Source of the DNA: Prochilodus magdalenae
Lineage: Eukaryota > Chordata > Actinopteri > Characiformes > Prochilodontidae
Reading direction: 5' to 3'
Assembly (NCBI GenBank): GCA_024036415.1
Contig: JAMWET010007157.1
Coordinates: forward strand, 272,501-336,500
Length of the DNA stretch: 64,000 nucleotides
Of the stretch, positions 10,915 through 30,238 are shown in pieces (the first letter of the stretch is position 1; each line of letters begins with the position of its first letter). The position numbers were made by a program, and so were the translations under genes. The notes beneath the pieces are model-generated. The model saw only the letters and a list, made by a program, of their open reading frames with translations, was not told where the DNA came from and did not search any database.

Positions 10915-13900
10915 CCTGCTATGAGTGGGATGACCCTGCTGGCCTTGATTTTGTGTTTCAAAACATAGGAGTGCAGCTTGCAAAGACGAAATGCGAGAGT
11001 TCTTTAAAGTTCTGCTCAGTGAGCAGTGAGCAATGACCACCTGAAAAAGGCGGATTTTACCCTGCAAGCTTATTATATAGTTTCTGAATATTCGGGCATT
11101 TGGGGAATGTCTAAAAGAGGAAGAAGGAATATTCTGAGGAAGACTCATTTCACAGCAACTAGTTTTAGCTCAGTGACTGAAGCAGATCAGGCCATTCAGT
11201 TACTTACCCAAACCCATTTTAACCAGACCTCGGCAAGAGTGCTGAGTGTCTACTGACCTTTGACTTTGTTTAACTGCCCAACACGAACACATGTAGAGGT
11301 GACTCAATGGGCCATTTTGAGATAACACAGATTTCACATAGGTCTGCAAGATAGATGTGTTTGTTTAATGATCAGTGTGCAGATCCTATATTAGATACAG
11401 CACATGCACCACACGCTTCCTTAGGTGAAGCCTGCAATACCTAAATATGCTGGATGAGTGCCATTTGCCTACTCATATGTCTGGTCTCTCTGTTTGTTTC
11501 ATGTATCAACATTGTTCTTTTTTGTGGAATTTTGTCCATTATATCATGTACCATATAGATGGCACACAAAGTGAGATACATAATGTAATTCTTTAATCAG
11601 GGACACACTTTCTAGTGCGTTGCCAGTGCATCATGGCCTTATCTTACAGCAGCAAATAGTAGCATTTTCTGCTTACCAGTCATAAACAGGCATGTGTTAT
11701 TAACTCACTGCTGGTCTTGTGCCTATGAGAAATAAACTTAACATATAAGGCACTCGAGAGGTGCACAGTTCATGAAGGTTTATGGCCGATTCTGATGAAT
11801 ATGAATTTTTTTTCTTTTTTCTTTTTTAAATACCTGCTCACAGTGTGTGAACACAGTTAATACATGACAAATACCAGTATTTTGTGTCATCTAGAGTTGC
11901 AAGTTATAAGTCATGTGATTAGTTTTTTTGCATTATTAAAAGAAATCAGTGAAAACCATACAAAGTGCTTAAATGAAACTACCAGGAAACATGAGTCATT
12001 AATTACAGCACTGTGTGGCAACATTTTGTTGTAGGTGCAATAGCAGCATTCACATACATCACGAGTGCACATACTTGCTTTACGTCATTTACGTCACAAA
12101 AATGCAGCACAGATCAATATCACAGCTGTAAATTCCCCTACTGCTGACTTCTTGTTTGGAGTGAAAATTGATGGCTATCGTGCCTCCCCAAGTCATTAGG
12201 TAATGTTCATCCCTCCAGGTTATGGCACAAAATGCTACTTGTTGCTCTTACAATTAAGAAAGCACTGCTGTGTCAGATGGAAGTGTAAAGTGTAAGTACT
12301 TTTTATTAAGAATGAGTTGGTGGCACTTTCTGTATTGTACATTTTTTATTTATGAAATATGCTGATACTAAAGATAATAAACAGGTCAACAAAGTGATTG
12401 TATTTTAATTGCAATAATGTAACATAACACAGAATGTCAATAAACAAACAATGAACTTTGAAGTCTGAAAACTAAAATAAAATAAACAATTCATTCACGG
12501 ACACCCAGAGCACAGCACAGTGTAAAGCTTTTGTGCACTGATACTTATCATAGCTTCTGTGTTAAAAGGTTAAAGGCAAGATAACATATTAAAGGTGCAA
12601 TAAGCAAGAATGTCAAAGTAAATGTATCAAAATTGAGTTTTGGGGTTGTAAAGTGACATGAAGTCAACTGGGTCAAAAAACATTCATTCTGTGCAATTGT
12701 AATATGTACATTTCTCCTCAAGTACAGCAATGTTCCACAGAATTTAACTGGTAAGCACAGAGTGATAAATAAGGGTTCACACCGCCTGTTGCCCTGTGCC
12801 CCGCGGCTACATCTCACATTTTAGCCGCTAAAGGTTGGCCTACCCCAGTTCACATTTTTTGTGCCTTTGTAATAAACCACCAAATAGAGGCACATGCTCA
12901 CAAATATCCACTAGTTGTATCCAGAGAACTACTTTTTCCTATTAGCACAACATTTACTTACACTGAAGTGAACCTAATTTTAATATATTAGGTCATGCTT
13001 GTTGGAATTCATTTATTGAGCTTTCTTGGAGATCTTAAAAAATCATGAAATCACAATTTTTGTGGTTTAAAAGAATGAGTGTGTTTACAAGCACATAGTT
13101 ATCCAATAAGTGCAGAAAATCAGATATTGTCTGTAACATGATTACTATGTTTATATGCACCTGAGTAATCAGATAACGGGAAACTCCAGTTTAAGTTTTG
13201 ACCATTTGATTTATAGGCTTGGAGGCTCGACTGACTGTCCATGGTAAATAAAAATGTGGTTGACAAAATATAAATCCCTTCAGTTCATCTATTAAAGAAG
13301 GACAATACTTTCCCAACATTATTTAAATTATTTAAAATAGATGTATTATTTATATCTATATCTATATAGACATTACGCACTCCATCAAAGTGCATCCTAT
13401 GGCTCTGCTTTAGGCAGTTTAGCATATGGCAGATTCCTGCTACCTGCCAGTCATCTGATCATCTGATAGTGGCCATGGGTAATAATGCTACACCACCCGT
13501 GTGATATAGAGTTACATACAGAGTTACATATATGCAAACGCCTGTGAGTGGGGACGTGCTCCAGCCTGACTTCAAAGAGGCCTTTAACCTCACAAACAAA
13601 AACATGCACTCTGGCATTTTGTAAACAAAAGCGCACATGAATGCCGACACGTCACACAACACAAAGCTCCACATAAACACACACACAAACACTCAGACTC
13701 TTCTCCCCACACGTACACGTGCAGACGCTACAATGTAAAACCCGTAGCCCGGGGTCTGGTTGGAGAATGATAAGTGCATCATCAGATTTGCTAAATGTTG
13801 CAGAGCCGGTCAGCCGCTCCCCCTTACCTCTATCGGTCCATCTGTCCAAACTAACTCCTAATCTCATGTTTAGTCTTTGTCTTATCCTTAATCTGGGAGC

Positions 13901-14415
13901 GAGACACGGATCTAGCCACGTTTACCGTGAACCAGAGCACTACCTTCATCAGCACTATCTGCCAAGACAGTACAGAGCATGAACAACGCTAAACAATGAT
14001 AACCAACAGTTATATAATGAACTGAACACCCGTATATCACAGCAATTACTGAGTAATATGTAATGATTGATAGATGTCATTTCCCTTGTTATCTTCTTCT
14101 ATTCTGCTGTGAATATGAAACCTTATTTTCAAGTGCGGGTCTATTTCATTATAAACCATGTGGCCTACACATTTTCAAAAATATATGATTACAAATTTTA
14201 AAAAGTTCATGATCTTACTGGAATAGCCCATGCTTTATTTCTGCTGGTTAAGATTGTGGGCGGAGATGATGATAGGCAAAAACCCCCAGGCTGCATCCAA
14301 AACCACAGACCACTGTACCAAACAGTCATCAATAATAAGAAGTGCTGTCATTTGCATAGAATGTACATGTAGATTAATATGAGGCTTTGGATGTAGCACA
14401 GATTACTCCCCACCG
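10915..14415. other. 3' UTR and intergenic DNA
   Basis: Begins with the 3' UTR of the hyaluronidase-like gene. From about 12590 (AAAGGTGCAATAAG) there is a stretch resembling a common fish MITE start, but I cannot find its partner end. The remainder is AT-rich with no gene. Confidence 0.4.
11731..11736 (+). terminator. Candidate poly(A) signal AATAAA of the hyaluronidase-like gene
   Basis: First clear AATAAA on the plus strand after the stop codon at 10914, about 820 bp downstream. Further AATAAA motifs lie near 12374 and 12432, so the used site is uncertain. Confidence 0.35.
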
Positions 14416-14760
14416 CTGTGATACTAGTATGGTGGTTGGTGTGTTAGTGTGTGTTGCAGTGGTCTAAGTTGATCAGATACAGCAGTACTGCTGGACACTT
14501 CAGTGTCATTGCTGGACTAGGAACAGTCCACCGATCAAAAATACACACAACCACCACGTCAGTGTCACTACAGTGCTAAGAATAACCCACCACCCAAATA
14601 ATACCCGCTCTGTAGTGGTCTTATGGGGGTCTTGAACATTAAAGAACAGGGTAACAGAATATGCAGAGAAAAAGATGGACTACAGTCTGTAATTTTTGAA
14701 CTACGAAGTGCACAAAGTTTAGTGGAGCTGATAAAGTTGACAATGAATGCAGATACATTA
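14416..14760 (+). mobile_element. Foldback-type interspersed repeat, copy 1
   Basis: A left arm with GTATGGTGGTTGGTGTGTTAG and GATCAGATACAGCAGTACTGCTGG pairs with a partly complementary right arm CACACAACCACCACGTCAGTGTCACT. Then follow CACCACCCAAATAATACC and GAACTACGAAGTGCACAAAG. I recognise it as a very common fish inverted-repeat element. Partial copies lie at 26085-26290 and 58215-58290. Confidence 0.65.
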
Positions 14761-16920
14761 AAGCTAATAGGGTACCTAATTAAGTGTCCAGGTGTATGTT
14801 GTACTGACACAATCATATGTAGATAAATAACATATTTGCTACTGGGTTCCAAGTTTAAATGGAGTTTGTAACTTCATAACAAATATTGTGCTGTGCCATT
14901 TATGCCAGTATGTATGACATCACGTTTCACAGTGTAAAACTAACAATAACTGTAATTAATTCACAGAGCATATTGTCTCACTGTATTGAAAAAAAGTAAT
15001 GATATGTGTATTGTAACACCCTTATATCACAGCTGTTACTGAATAATATGTTATGATTGATAGCTGAGTAAAAAGCTGAGGGCTGCCACAAAAAATTCCT
15101 TTAAAGATGAAGAGGAGAAGTGGCTTAGTGTAACCCTGAAGAGCCTGTCTCTAAAGACTGTGGCATAAGCAGTGGAGCCGATGTCTAGCTTACAGTGATT
15201 CATTATGTCGGGGTGAATTAACACTGTAATGCCAGTGTGGGCTACTCTCACCAAGAGCCTGGGACCGCCAACCTGCCTTAATCCTGATGATGTCAAGTTA
15301 GGACACACTCTCTCCTTCGAAAACATACACACAAACACACACACGCAGTCAGGTTTAATTAGCGAATGATAGCAACGGGCAGCAGTGGGCAGTAGAGGCA
15401 TTGAGCTGATTGGGCCGAGCTGTGCGTCAGAGAAGGACGCATACCAAGAACTCACTTGCACTTTTACCAGGAATTCAGTAACTGTTATTTTTTACCTGCA
15501 CAGTCTTCGGGCTCGGCTCAGGTTTGGCCATTGCACTCCGCCTCTTGTTCTTAGTCATAGAGCTTAATACTGTCCTGCAGAGCGTCCTGACCGAGAGAGG
15601 GGAGACAGGTTCACTCTCAATTACCTGGTGTGCAAGAGGGCCAACTGTTCACATAGAAAGCAGTTACAACATAAGAGGCAGTACAACAGAGCAAAACAGT
15701 CAGGCTAACATTTTTATCAATTTCAGTTTATTACATAATTTGAAAGTACCCGTTGACATTTCATTAAGTGTACATTTTTTAATAAATGGACTGAATGACA
15801 TTTCCCAAAATTACCTGAAAAAGTCTGGTTGCATCAAGTTACAATGAAAATAGCAATGTGAGGTTTTCTTCTGATCTCAGCCATACATCTTACTGGCACC
15901 ATCAATATCTGATACAGCGTCTGCACAGGTAAACATGAAAAATACACCAAACCTTTCCTTCTGACTGAGAACGCTCTAACAGCATGCATTTCACAATCAC
16001 TTGTGGCCTGTATGCCGTTTGGTTCTTAAGATCTGTGTGCCAGCAGACTTTCTAAATTAAATTCTGAACCTGTTGTTGCTCTTGAGGCTGGTTTGGATGG
16101 TGAAATGCTCATATGACATGTTTATGCTAATTTTAGTAATTAAGCCAAATCGAAAATTTTAAACATACAAAAATTCCAATTTAAACGAAATTGAACATTT
16201 GACCGAAGGCAGAATACTGAACACATTTTCCTTTTTAAAGTCTTTCATTAATTTCGCCATTTATTTTCACCATTGCATGTATTTTTGTCTTGGCTTTCAA
16301 AGGGGGAAAAAAACAATTACTAAACTGCATTTTAAAAATACTTATGCTACACTGAACATATTTAACATCCCAGCATACATACCAACAAAGCACAATATAA
16401 CTTGAATATGAATTAAATATACTGAAAACATCCCAGCTCCTCACTCCACACTGGTCACGGTTTTATCGCGAGGTTGTAAAATTGGGGTTGGAGCTTCTTT
16501 ATGGAGGATGTGGGCATGAGAGGGAAAAGCGTGTTCGTGCGAGTGAGTGGGTGTGTGCGCTGAGCTGGTGCAGCCTGTCTGCCTCTCTGTAGCGGCTCTG
16601 TTCTGTTCTTTGCTCTGTTTGTCGTTCCGTTTGGCTCGAATGCTTGAAACTGAATAAAAGCCAGAATGCTTCATCGTCCTCTGGGGCATTAGTGGGCAAT
16701 AGCGGTAAGCGGATGGCGCTAGCTGTGGTGCTTACGAGTAAAAGTTCTGTCTACATCCGCGAACTATAAAACGGTAATGGCGTCATTAAAAACGTCATTG
16801 TTCAGTATAAATTATTCGGTTCTTTCGCTTATTTTCGGCCTAATAATTTCGGTTGCTGAAGAGTCAGTGCATCTTTAGTAATTACACTTCATTTTTCGAT
16901 AAAGAAAAACGAGCACAGTT
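14761..16920. other. Intergenic, no gene seen
   Basis: No frame with family resemblance. The text near 15003-15070 (CTTATATCACAGC, TACTGA, AATATGTTATGATTGATAG) repeats 14033-14075, pointing to an old local duplication or repeat. Confidence 0.4.
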
Positions 16921-17490
16921 GTGGACTGGTGTGACTACAACAATCTTTCCTTGCATACAGACAAGACCAAGGAAATGATTGTTGATCCAAGGAGGAGGAG
17001 GCAGGAGCTACACACACCCCTGTTCATAGGTGAGACAGAAGTGGAGGGGGTGAAAACCCAAACACAGTCTATTTCCGGAGCAGCCTTCCCCTCACTGCAG
17101 GACATCTACAGGACCAGGGTCAACAGGAGGGCCCACAGCATCATCAGGGACAGTACACACCCCCAACACAGCCTCTTCACGCTCCTACCGTCGGGTCGAC
17201 GCTACAGGAGTGTGAAGTCCAGAACAGCCAGACTGACAGACAGTTTTTATCCACAAGCCATCAGACTTGTGAACACCTCTTCCCCACTTCCGCTCTGAAA
17301 ATGGCTGAACTCTGACTCTGACATGCATCCATTAATATGAGCCCAATACACATTCTGCTGCTACGGTTATACCATACTGTTTACTTTTGTACTTGCACAG
17401 TGCACTTTACACATGCATATGCACTTTACGCCCAACGTGCACATGCATCCATACAGTACTGTACTCTCACTTTCTTTACTTAGTCGTACT

Positions 17491-17584
<94 letters not shown>

Positions 17585-17700
17585 CCCATATTACTCCATT
17601 AGCGGCACCTTTTTAATGCTTTATTACATTCTCTATGTAGTCACCTGCAACTTCTGTATTTGCAGCATTTGCGCCTTTGTATAACTGTAAGTGTTTTTCC
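16921..17700 (+). mobile_element. Internally deleted L2-type LINE fragment (reverse transcriptase remnant)
   Basis: One frame from 16921 to 17298 begins VDWCDYNNLSLHTDKTKEMI, the segment of reverse transcriptase that follows the catalytic core, and ends with SLQDIYRTRVNRRAHSIIRD, LFTLLPSGRRYRS and DSFYPQAIRLVN, typical of the C-terminus of fish L2-like LINE proteins. The middle, where the sequence jumps from VEGVKTQTQ to SISGAAFPSL, is missing. An AT-rich 3' UTR-like stretch with CTTTACACATGCATATGCACTTTA follows, interrupted by a long (GT)/(AT) run. No active-site motif remains, so this is a dead copy. Confidence 0.8.
17493..17580. repeat. (GT)n then (AT)n microsatellite
   Basis: Six GT units, then about 38 AT units, inside the LINE 3' region. 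Confidence 0.97.
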
Positions 17701-19842
<2,142 letters not shown>

Positions 19843-20216
19843 ACACTTTATAAATAGTCCCACCTATGCTACTGATGCATTCAGAGAGAGGGAGAGCACC
19901 TCATTGTGGTCAAGTATGTCGGACGGTGTGAACTCACAGAGGAGTCTGTTTTTCTCTCCCCCTCGACAATCATCATACACGGGATGAGCCACGACAAGAG
20001 GAAGGGCTAACAACAGGTCGTCTCCTTAGGGAGGTGCTAGAGCAAGGCTGTCTCTAAGGGGGAGGAGCGCTCGCAGAGCATTGCTGGGAGACATCATTAA
20101 CAAAGTGATTCGGTTGCATGATAATTAGCAAACTGTCTGCAGAGGGCGGAGTTTCATCGCAAAGCATCTCCACTTGGTTCCGAGTTATCAGGGGGGGCAT
20201 AACTTGTTGCCAGCGG

Positions 20217-24076
<3,860 letters not shown>

Positions 24077-24084
24077 CCCTCAAC
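24077..24084 (-). other. borcs6: 5' UTR remainder before the borcs6 start codon
   Basis: Eight bases between the acceptor TAGCAG (24090-24085 on the minus strand) and the start codon at 24076. The intron upstream runs to the non-coding exon at 25857. Confidence 0.5.
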
Positions 24085-25856
24085 CTGCTACATAAGAAGC
24101 ATTTAGCATTATCAGCCACCATCATCATGAACTCTGTATCTCCTGTGTGAGTTTATAACTATAATTCTACATTATCATCATTAAATTCCTTGGTACCAAC
24201 TCTGCACACACACATTCTTATGTCCATTCACTTCACCACAAACTCCTGCTCATTCTATGCTTCTATAATCAAGGCTTTTAAAAAAGAGTTTATTTTCCCT
24301 TTCCTACAGTAAAAGTCTCTACATTAAGTGCTGGGACTCTGAGGTCTTGACTGCATTTAGCCACAAGAGCACCAGTGAGGTCAGGTAGTGATGCTAAGTA
24401 AGTAGTTATATGTCAAAAGTGTTACTTCAACTCAGCTCCAACTGATCCATCCATTTTAGAGAACACAGTTCCACTGCTCCACGGCCAGGGGTGCGGTTTT
24501 ACACCCCACTGTTCCTCTTTAAACGCAACAGCTTGTCCAGTTGCCTGAATGTAGTTGCAGCACTATTTAAGGTGGAATAAAAAAAATGTCTATCTTAGGA
24601 AAAGGAACTTCAACTCCTACATCTTTAAGAGGATCCTGGACAACTTTAATTCAAAGTCTTCACATTTCACTATGGACAGTTTCTTAAACTTTGGACAGTT
24701 TTGTTGTTTGACACTAAAGAGACTGAAAAGAGAAGCAGTTCCATCTTTTTCTAGAAACAAATACGGAGCAAATGTGCATGTAAAACCACATCTGGTCGAA
24801 ACAGAGAACTAAAAAGAAATACATGCAGGGTGCTGTAAGGCAAGAAGGCAAACTAAGGCAAATTAACACGACACACAAACACAGTAATCATAGGCTCACT
24901 GGTTGTTTTGGATATTAAATATAAAATGACTATTTGTATTGTGATCCTGGGTCCCATCATCACCATAAGAGTCAGTATGTTTCTCTACAAAAGGTATGAT
25001 TTCATATCAAACCACGTCGAATTATTGTGTTTGTATCTTAATGAAATTAAGCAGACATTCTAATAAATATTTGGAATTCACCCCTTAGCAGACAGGTTTG
25101 GACATTTCCGGACATGCAATGTATGTTTTATCTGAATCACTGCCTGGCATTGTAGTCATGTGCTCCATAGCGATCACATAGACCGTGAATCAAATCACAA
25201 CTATCATGGCACAACATCCGACAGAATAACCAAAGCATAACCACAACAACTACGTCATTCATTCAGTAGATGCATCTCCATTTGCTGCTAATTAAGTTAG
25301 TAAAACAGCTTCCAGGCTCGATTTTACTTAAAGTAATATTAATATCAATATAGCCTACTTCTGGGTGCGATGTACATGATCATTCCTTTTTATTTAGCTA
25401 GCCGTTTCGTGGCCACAGACATGATTAGGGAACTGAAATCATATGACGACGACACTCACTGCTAGCATTAGCCACCAAAACTGTCCTACAGAAACAAGTT
25501 AGCCCACCTAGCTATAACCAATTCTCTGCAGCTGAACTTCAAATTGAAAATAATATGACAGAACCTGCTGGCTTTCCACTTAATGCTCACAGGCAAATCA
25601 GCAACCACACAAGTCAACTGACGTTCGCTAACCACAGCTGGTTAGAGTTAGCTGCCTACCTTATGATATCAACGACAGTTGGCTAACTGCTAACTACAGG
25701 CCTGAAACTTCTTCCTTCGAAAAGATACGATCCATGTGTTTGTGTTTATCACCTACTGACCGGTCAGACACGTTTGTCTTTGTGCTAAATGTCAGGCAAA
25801 CGCGAAATATAAGCCGTACTGTCAGACATTAATGATAAATATTTACCTCCGCACTT

Positions 25857-25960
25857 CTTTCCTCCGGATGAAGGTTGCCAGGAAACTAAGTCCCAAAAAA
25901 ATATCTGACGTGTTAAACCGCAGCCGACGGAAGAAAGGTTCCGCCTCGCGATCGTAGATT
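25857..25960 (-). promoter_or_regulatory. borcs6: Non-coding first exon and CpG-rich promoter of borcs6
   Basis: A locally GC- and CpG-rich stretch ends in a good donor on the minus strand (GGAG|GTAAAT, last exon base 25857). The second exon then starts at 24084, after the acceptor TAGCAG, eight bases before the ATG codon. The upstream edge is not defined; CCGGAA/CGGAAG motifs of the ETS type fit a TATA-less housekeeping promoter. Position and exon are inferred from splice signals and composition. Confidence 0.5.
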
Positions 25961-26084
25961 CTTTCGTCAATCAATCAATCATTCATTCAATAAACAAACA
26001 CACCGGTCAGCCATACCGAACGGGAGCCCCTTGTAGTTCTACAGCTATAACTGTAGTCCAAGTTTCTCTGCATACTTGTTTCCC

Positions 26085-26290
26085 TGTTCTTAAAGGGTAA
26101 GGACCACCACGGCTCAGGTATTATACGGGTGGTAAATCAATCTCAGCACTGCAGCAACACTCGCGTGGTAGTGGTGCTGTGTTAGCGTGTGATGCACGGG
26201 CAAGACTGGAACTACAAAGTGCTCCTAAGTAAGTAGAGCTGATGAAATAGATGAGCGTAGAAACAAGGAGATGGTTTTATTGTTATAACT
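26085..26290 (+). mobile_element. Foldback-type interspersed repeat, rearranged copy 2
   Basis: Contains GGACCACCAC, CAGGTATTAT, GGTAGTGGTGCTGTGTTAG, then GGAACTACAAAGTGCTCCTAAG and GTAGAAACAAGGAGATGGTTTT, as in the family, but the middle is deleted. It sits just upstream of the borcs6 promoter. Confidence 0.6.
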
Positions 26291-26398
26291 GACCAGCTTA
26301 TATAAGATTTACCAAGTAAATTACATATTTGTCGGTAGCTAAATGCAAACGTCGTCTTTATTTTTCACTTGATCAAATGAAAATCCAACCTGACTATT

Positions 26399-26400
26399 TC

Positions 26401-26447
<47 letters not shown>

Positions 26448-26450
26448 ATG
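26399..26450. repeat. (TAAA)n microsatellite
   Basis: About twelve tetranucleotide units, intergenic. Confidence 0.97.
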
Positions 26451-28041
26451 CTTTTATGTAATTTGGCTTATGGCATAACGTAGTAAATGAAGTGTAATAT
26501 TTAACTAAAAGGTAAATATACATTTTAGTTTAGTAAAGTGATTATGCATAGCAATAATTTTCTAAAATGAAAAGATCAAATTGATTTCACACAGGGCCTT
26601 GTCTACAGATGGGCTGGGGTGGCACTGCTGTTGGTTTTGAAGGTGTGATGTGCTTAGTGTTCCTTCTTTATTAACAAACACACAGCACTTTTTCACACAA
26701 GGAATGCAGATATTGTTAACTGAACTGCTTGTAATCCAAGTAAAATTGTTCGTACATTGACTCCTGTTCATTCTTTTCTCTGGTTCTTCTAAGTTTCACG
26801 AGGCATCCTCACCCCCTGTGCATGCTGCCTCCACTGTTGAGCCCAGAACATTTACCAACACAGAGCAAAGCGTTAAAGGCAGCTTTCATCTCGCACAAAA
26901 TCCATACGTACCATCCTCCAGCTCTGTTGTGTCTATTTCAGACTTAAATATGGAAAGTCCATCCCAGGCAATTTTAAGTAGTTTTGAAAATGCTCTTGTT
27001 TATTCATTCTATTAGTAAAAGCATTATTGATGTTGCCCACCCTAATACCACCTCTTAAGGAACCACTATGTGTTCAAAGTGTTCATGTTTCTATATTTAT
27101 TCATCACCTTTTTAAGGAGTAAGGAAGATGTAAGGGCTCTTTCCACATGTAGGGAGGCTGTTTTGCTTTGATAGCGGGACATAATGCCCTTTAAAAAGAT
27201 ATTGTTTTGATATTATAAAGCTGATTGCTGGTTCCAATCGTTATCCTCCACATGTGCAAAAAATTAAATTTAAGTTTATGCATTTTTGTTACAATATCAA
27301 GTTTGTAGCTATGGCAGAACCATTATATAGATAAATAGCTTTCAAACAGTTCTATATATCAGTGGTTCTCAATTCACACTTTAGTGCTTAACATATCTGA
27401 TTCAACTAACCCAGACAACCTCAAGTGGGGTTGCTTTGGCAGGTAAGGCTGGGGTATTTGGAACCACGACACAATCACTATTCATCTGAAGAACCATTTC
27501 AGCATTAACACGAATGGTCTAAATAAAACCATTTACAACAGAACCCCTAAAGAACCATCTTAAGTGTGTAGATATACATGCAGTACCATCGTTTTGCCAA
27601 AGGTGGCGACAAAACCTTACGTCAGTCTGCGGCCCAGTGTGCTACAACGTTGCTACCTTTTAAGTTTTTGAGCTCCTTTAGGTTTTTATTTGCCTGTAAT
27701 GTTTTAATCTAAATGAAAGTAACTGTTTACAGGCTTTTTCCTAGATGTAGGCTGTGCTCCAGAGCTCTGACTCTGACTTCTGAAATGAAAGAGCCTGTTA
27801 TTACCCTCACCACCAAAATCCTCCCTGCTAAGAAGCCTGACAGGACACATGAACCACGCCCAACACACTTTCTCTCTCTTCCTCTCACTCTCTCAAACCA
27901 CCCCCTACCCCCTTCCTACACAGACTGTATTTAATAAAGTGGAGCAGGGAGATGAAAGAACTCCCATGTTTTTAGGCCTTCAAGCTCCACACTGAACCAC
28001 AGTGTCCTCAGCAGTCAGTCATCACCCCCTTACATACTCTC

Positions 28042-28043
<2 letters not shown>
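26451..28043. other. Intergenic upstream of borcs6
   Basis: Apart from the possible hAT end at 27360, no gene or clear repeat was seen. Confidence 0.4.
27360..27560 (+). mobile_element. Possible hAT-type element end
   Basis: CAGTGGTTCTCAA at 27361 is the usual terminal sequence of Charlie-type hAT elements. GAAGAACCATTTCAG and similar words follow. I could not define the other end. Confidence 0.3.
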
Positions 28044-28119
<76 letters not shown>

Positions 28120-28140
28120 GTGTCTCTGTTTTTCTCTATC
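28044..28140. repeat. (CT)n microsatellite
   Basis: About 33 CT units, then degenerate TCTCTG units. The Ser/Leu frame across it is not a gene. Confidence 0.97.
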
Positions 28141-28895
28141 TATATATCTCTGCATTTATTATTCATATTGTGTGCCTGTTTAAAGGTTCTGCTGTATCCA
28201 AGGCAACACGCCTAGGTAATTTTTTTTACAGTCCGTGTTTGGAAGGCAGAATATAATCTGATTGCAGAATTCCAGTGTTCAGTGTTTTCCACAAAGGTCA
28301 ATGGAAGTTCAGTGCAGTCTGCCTCCTCAGGCATGACCTGATAAATTACACACCATTGACACACAGTGATTTCCAAACAGGGTAAAGTGTGTGTGTGTGA
28401 TTGTGAGTATGTGTTTAGTGAAACCCTGGATCATGTTTAAAGCGGACAAAACAATTCTAGTAAATGGATTTACAATAAAGCACAATGTCAAGTTTAAAAA
28501 GGAACAAAATGAAACCACAGTTGAAACTGCATTTCAGAAGGAAAAACACTGAATAGATTGTGGAATAATGCTGGATGTGGGTTTAAAAGTGTGTGAGCTC
28601 TGTGATGGACAATGATGAACAAACCTGGATGAGGACTACGGAAGACGCAGCAAGAAAAATGTAGCTAATGTGCTACACCAACATCCTGCAAACACCAAAC
28701 ATCTCTCAGTTATCACTGGTCGTAAATGCGTTCTACTACTCAACGGATTAACCAGTAATTCACCTGGGAAATAATCGTTATGAAGTTAAGCCTTTTCCTT
28801 CCATTTTAAACCAATTATAAGGAAAAAGCTTAATGTAGTAAAACACCATCCTAACTTCTCCCAGTGTCTGGCCATAAGTGATGATCAGAACTGTC

Positions 28896-29276
28896 TTAAT
28901 TCTTCATAGTATAGATTCTGAAGGTGCTAGAAACATTCCTCTGAGATTTTTGTCCATACTGACATGATAGCATCATGCAGTTGCTGCAGATTTGCTGGCT
29001 GCACAGCCATGATGCAAATCTCCCGTTCCACCACATCCCAAAGTACTCTGTTTGACTGAGATCTAGTGATTGTGGAGGCCATTTGAGTACAGCGAACTCA
29101 TTGTCTTGGTAAAGAAACCTGTTTGAGATGAGCTTCGTGACATGATTCATTATTCTGCTGGAAGCGGGCTTTAGAACATGGGTACTCTCTGGTCGTAAAA
29201 AGGATGGAAAGTTTGCCAAGGATATATCACCTACACCATTACACCACCACCAACAAAGCCTGAACTGCTGGTACAA
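28896..29276 (-). mobile_element. Degraded Tc1-like transposase fragment
   Basis: The minus-strand frame contains DNEFAVLKWPPQSLDLSQTEY, matching the Tc1/mariner segment normally written WPxQSPDLNPIE, followed by a region resembling the transposase C-terminus and preceded by a divergent part of the catalytic domain. The conserved Pro, Asn-Pro and Glu-His positions are altered, and terminal repeats were not found. It is a fossil fragment. Confidence 0.75.
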
Positions 29277-29914
29277 AGGATCAATTAACTGCCGGTTAGT
29301 AAAAATAGACCGGAGGAAAGAAGCACCGGCACTGTGGACAATACTGCCTTCTAAGGAGGCTGTGTAAGCAGCAAGGCATCGAGACAGCTGCTGTCAGAGT
29401 TTGACACACCCGCAGTTATGTGATCTAAAGAACACTACCATTAGCTAGCTAGCTGACAAGCCACAACATTAACTTCACTTCATACTGAGAGTGAGAGAGT
29501 GAACTATAGAGAGAGGCTGAAATAACAGCATTTTCAGCTCTTCAGTTTTTTATTTACTATATATATCTTTAGTATTTTAAATCAGTGACACAAGAATAGG
29601 TCATATGTTGCATTACAGTAAGTTAATGTCAGTAAGAATGAAGAGAAATTAGGATCTGACTTTTTTCAGTCAGATTACAGCAATATAGTTAGACAATATA
29701 AATAACAGGACTGATCTCTCATTATTTCTTTGAGTTCTTATAAATCTCAGTTTAATGATATAATGCATTACTCAACACAGGAGGAGAGAGGGAAAGACTG
29801 AAGGAGCAGATTGATGGAGATTAATGATGGAGGAGAAAGAGGGAAAGAAAGAAGCTGGAGGAGATTGACAGGGTTGAGGAAGCAGATCCACAAAACAGTT
29901 TGATTTACAAGGGT

Positions 29915-29986
29915 CCTACCCTTTCCATCAGAATGTGTAGTTTGTGAGAGTGTTTTGGTACTGGTAAAAGCGTTTCATGTCCTGTA
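29915..29986 (+). repeat. Partial arm of the 31-kb inverted-repeat element
   Basis: CTACCCTTTCCATCAGAATG and GGTACTGGTAAAAGCGTTTC match the arms at 30998-31136 and 31649-31803. The copy stops abruptly where the 53-bp tandem array starts. Confidence 0.65.
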
Positions 29987-30238
29987 GAAAGAAGCTGAAG
30001 GACATTGGAAGGGAGTGATGGAGAAGAAAGAGATGCAGAGAAAGAAGCTGAAGGACATTGGAAGGGAGTGATGGAGAAGAAAGAGAGGCAGAGAAAGAAG
30101 CTGAAGGACATTGGAAGGGAGTGATGGAGAAGAAAGAGAGGCAGAGAAAGAAGCTGAAGGACATTGGAAGGGAGTGATGGAGAAGAAAAAGAGTCAGAGA
30201 AAGAAGCTGAAGGACATTGACAGGAACAAAGAAGCAGC
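29987..30238. repeat. 53-bp tandem minisatellite, five copies
   Basis: The word GAAGCTGAAGGACATTG recurs at 29991, 30044, 30097, 30150 and 30203, exactly 53 bp apart. Units differ at one to three bases, the last more. Since 53 is not a multiple of three, the Ser/Phe frames on the minus strand shift from unit to unit and are not coding. Confidence 0.95.

Noticed and set aside
28896..29276. An intact Tc1 transposase
   Set aside because: Only a C-terminal fragment remains, key motif residues are changed and no terminal repeats are visible.
29905..30164. A repeat protein with MSFSFFLCLSFF units
   Set aside because: The 53-bp period is not a multiple of three, so each unit changes frame.
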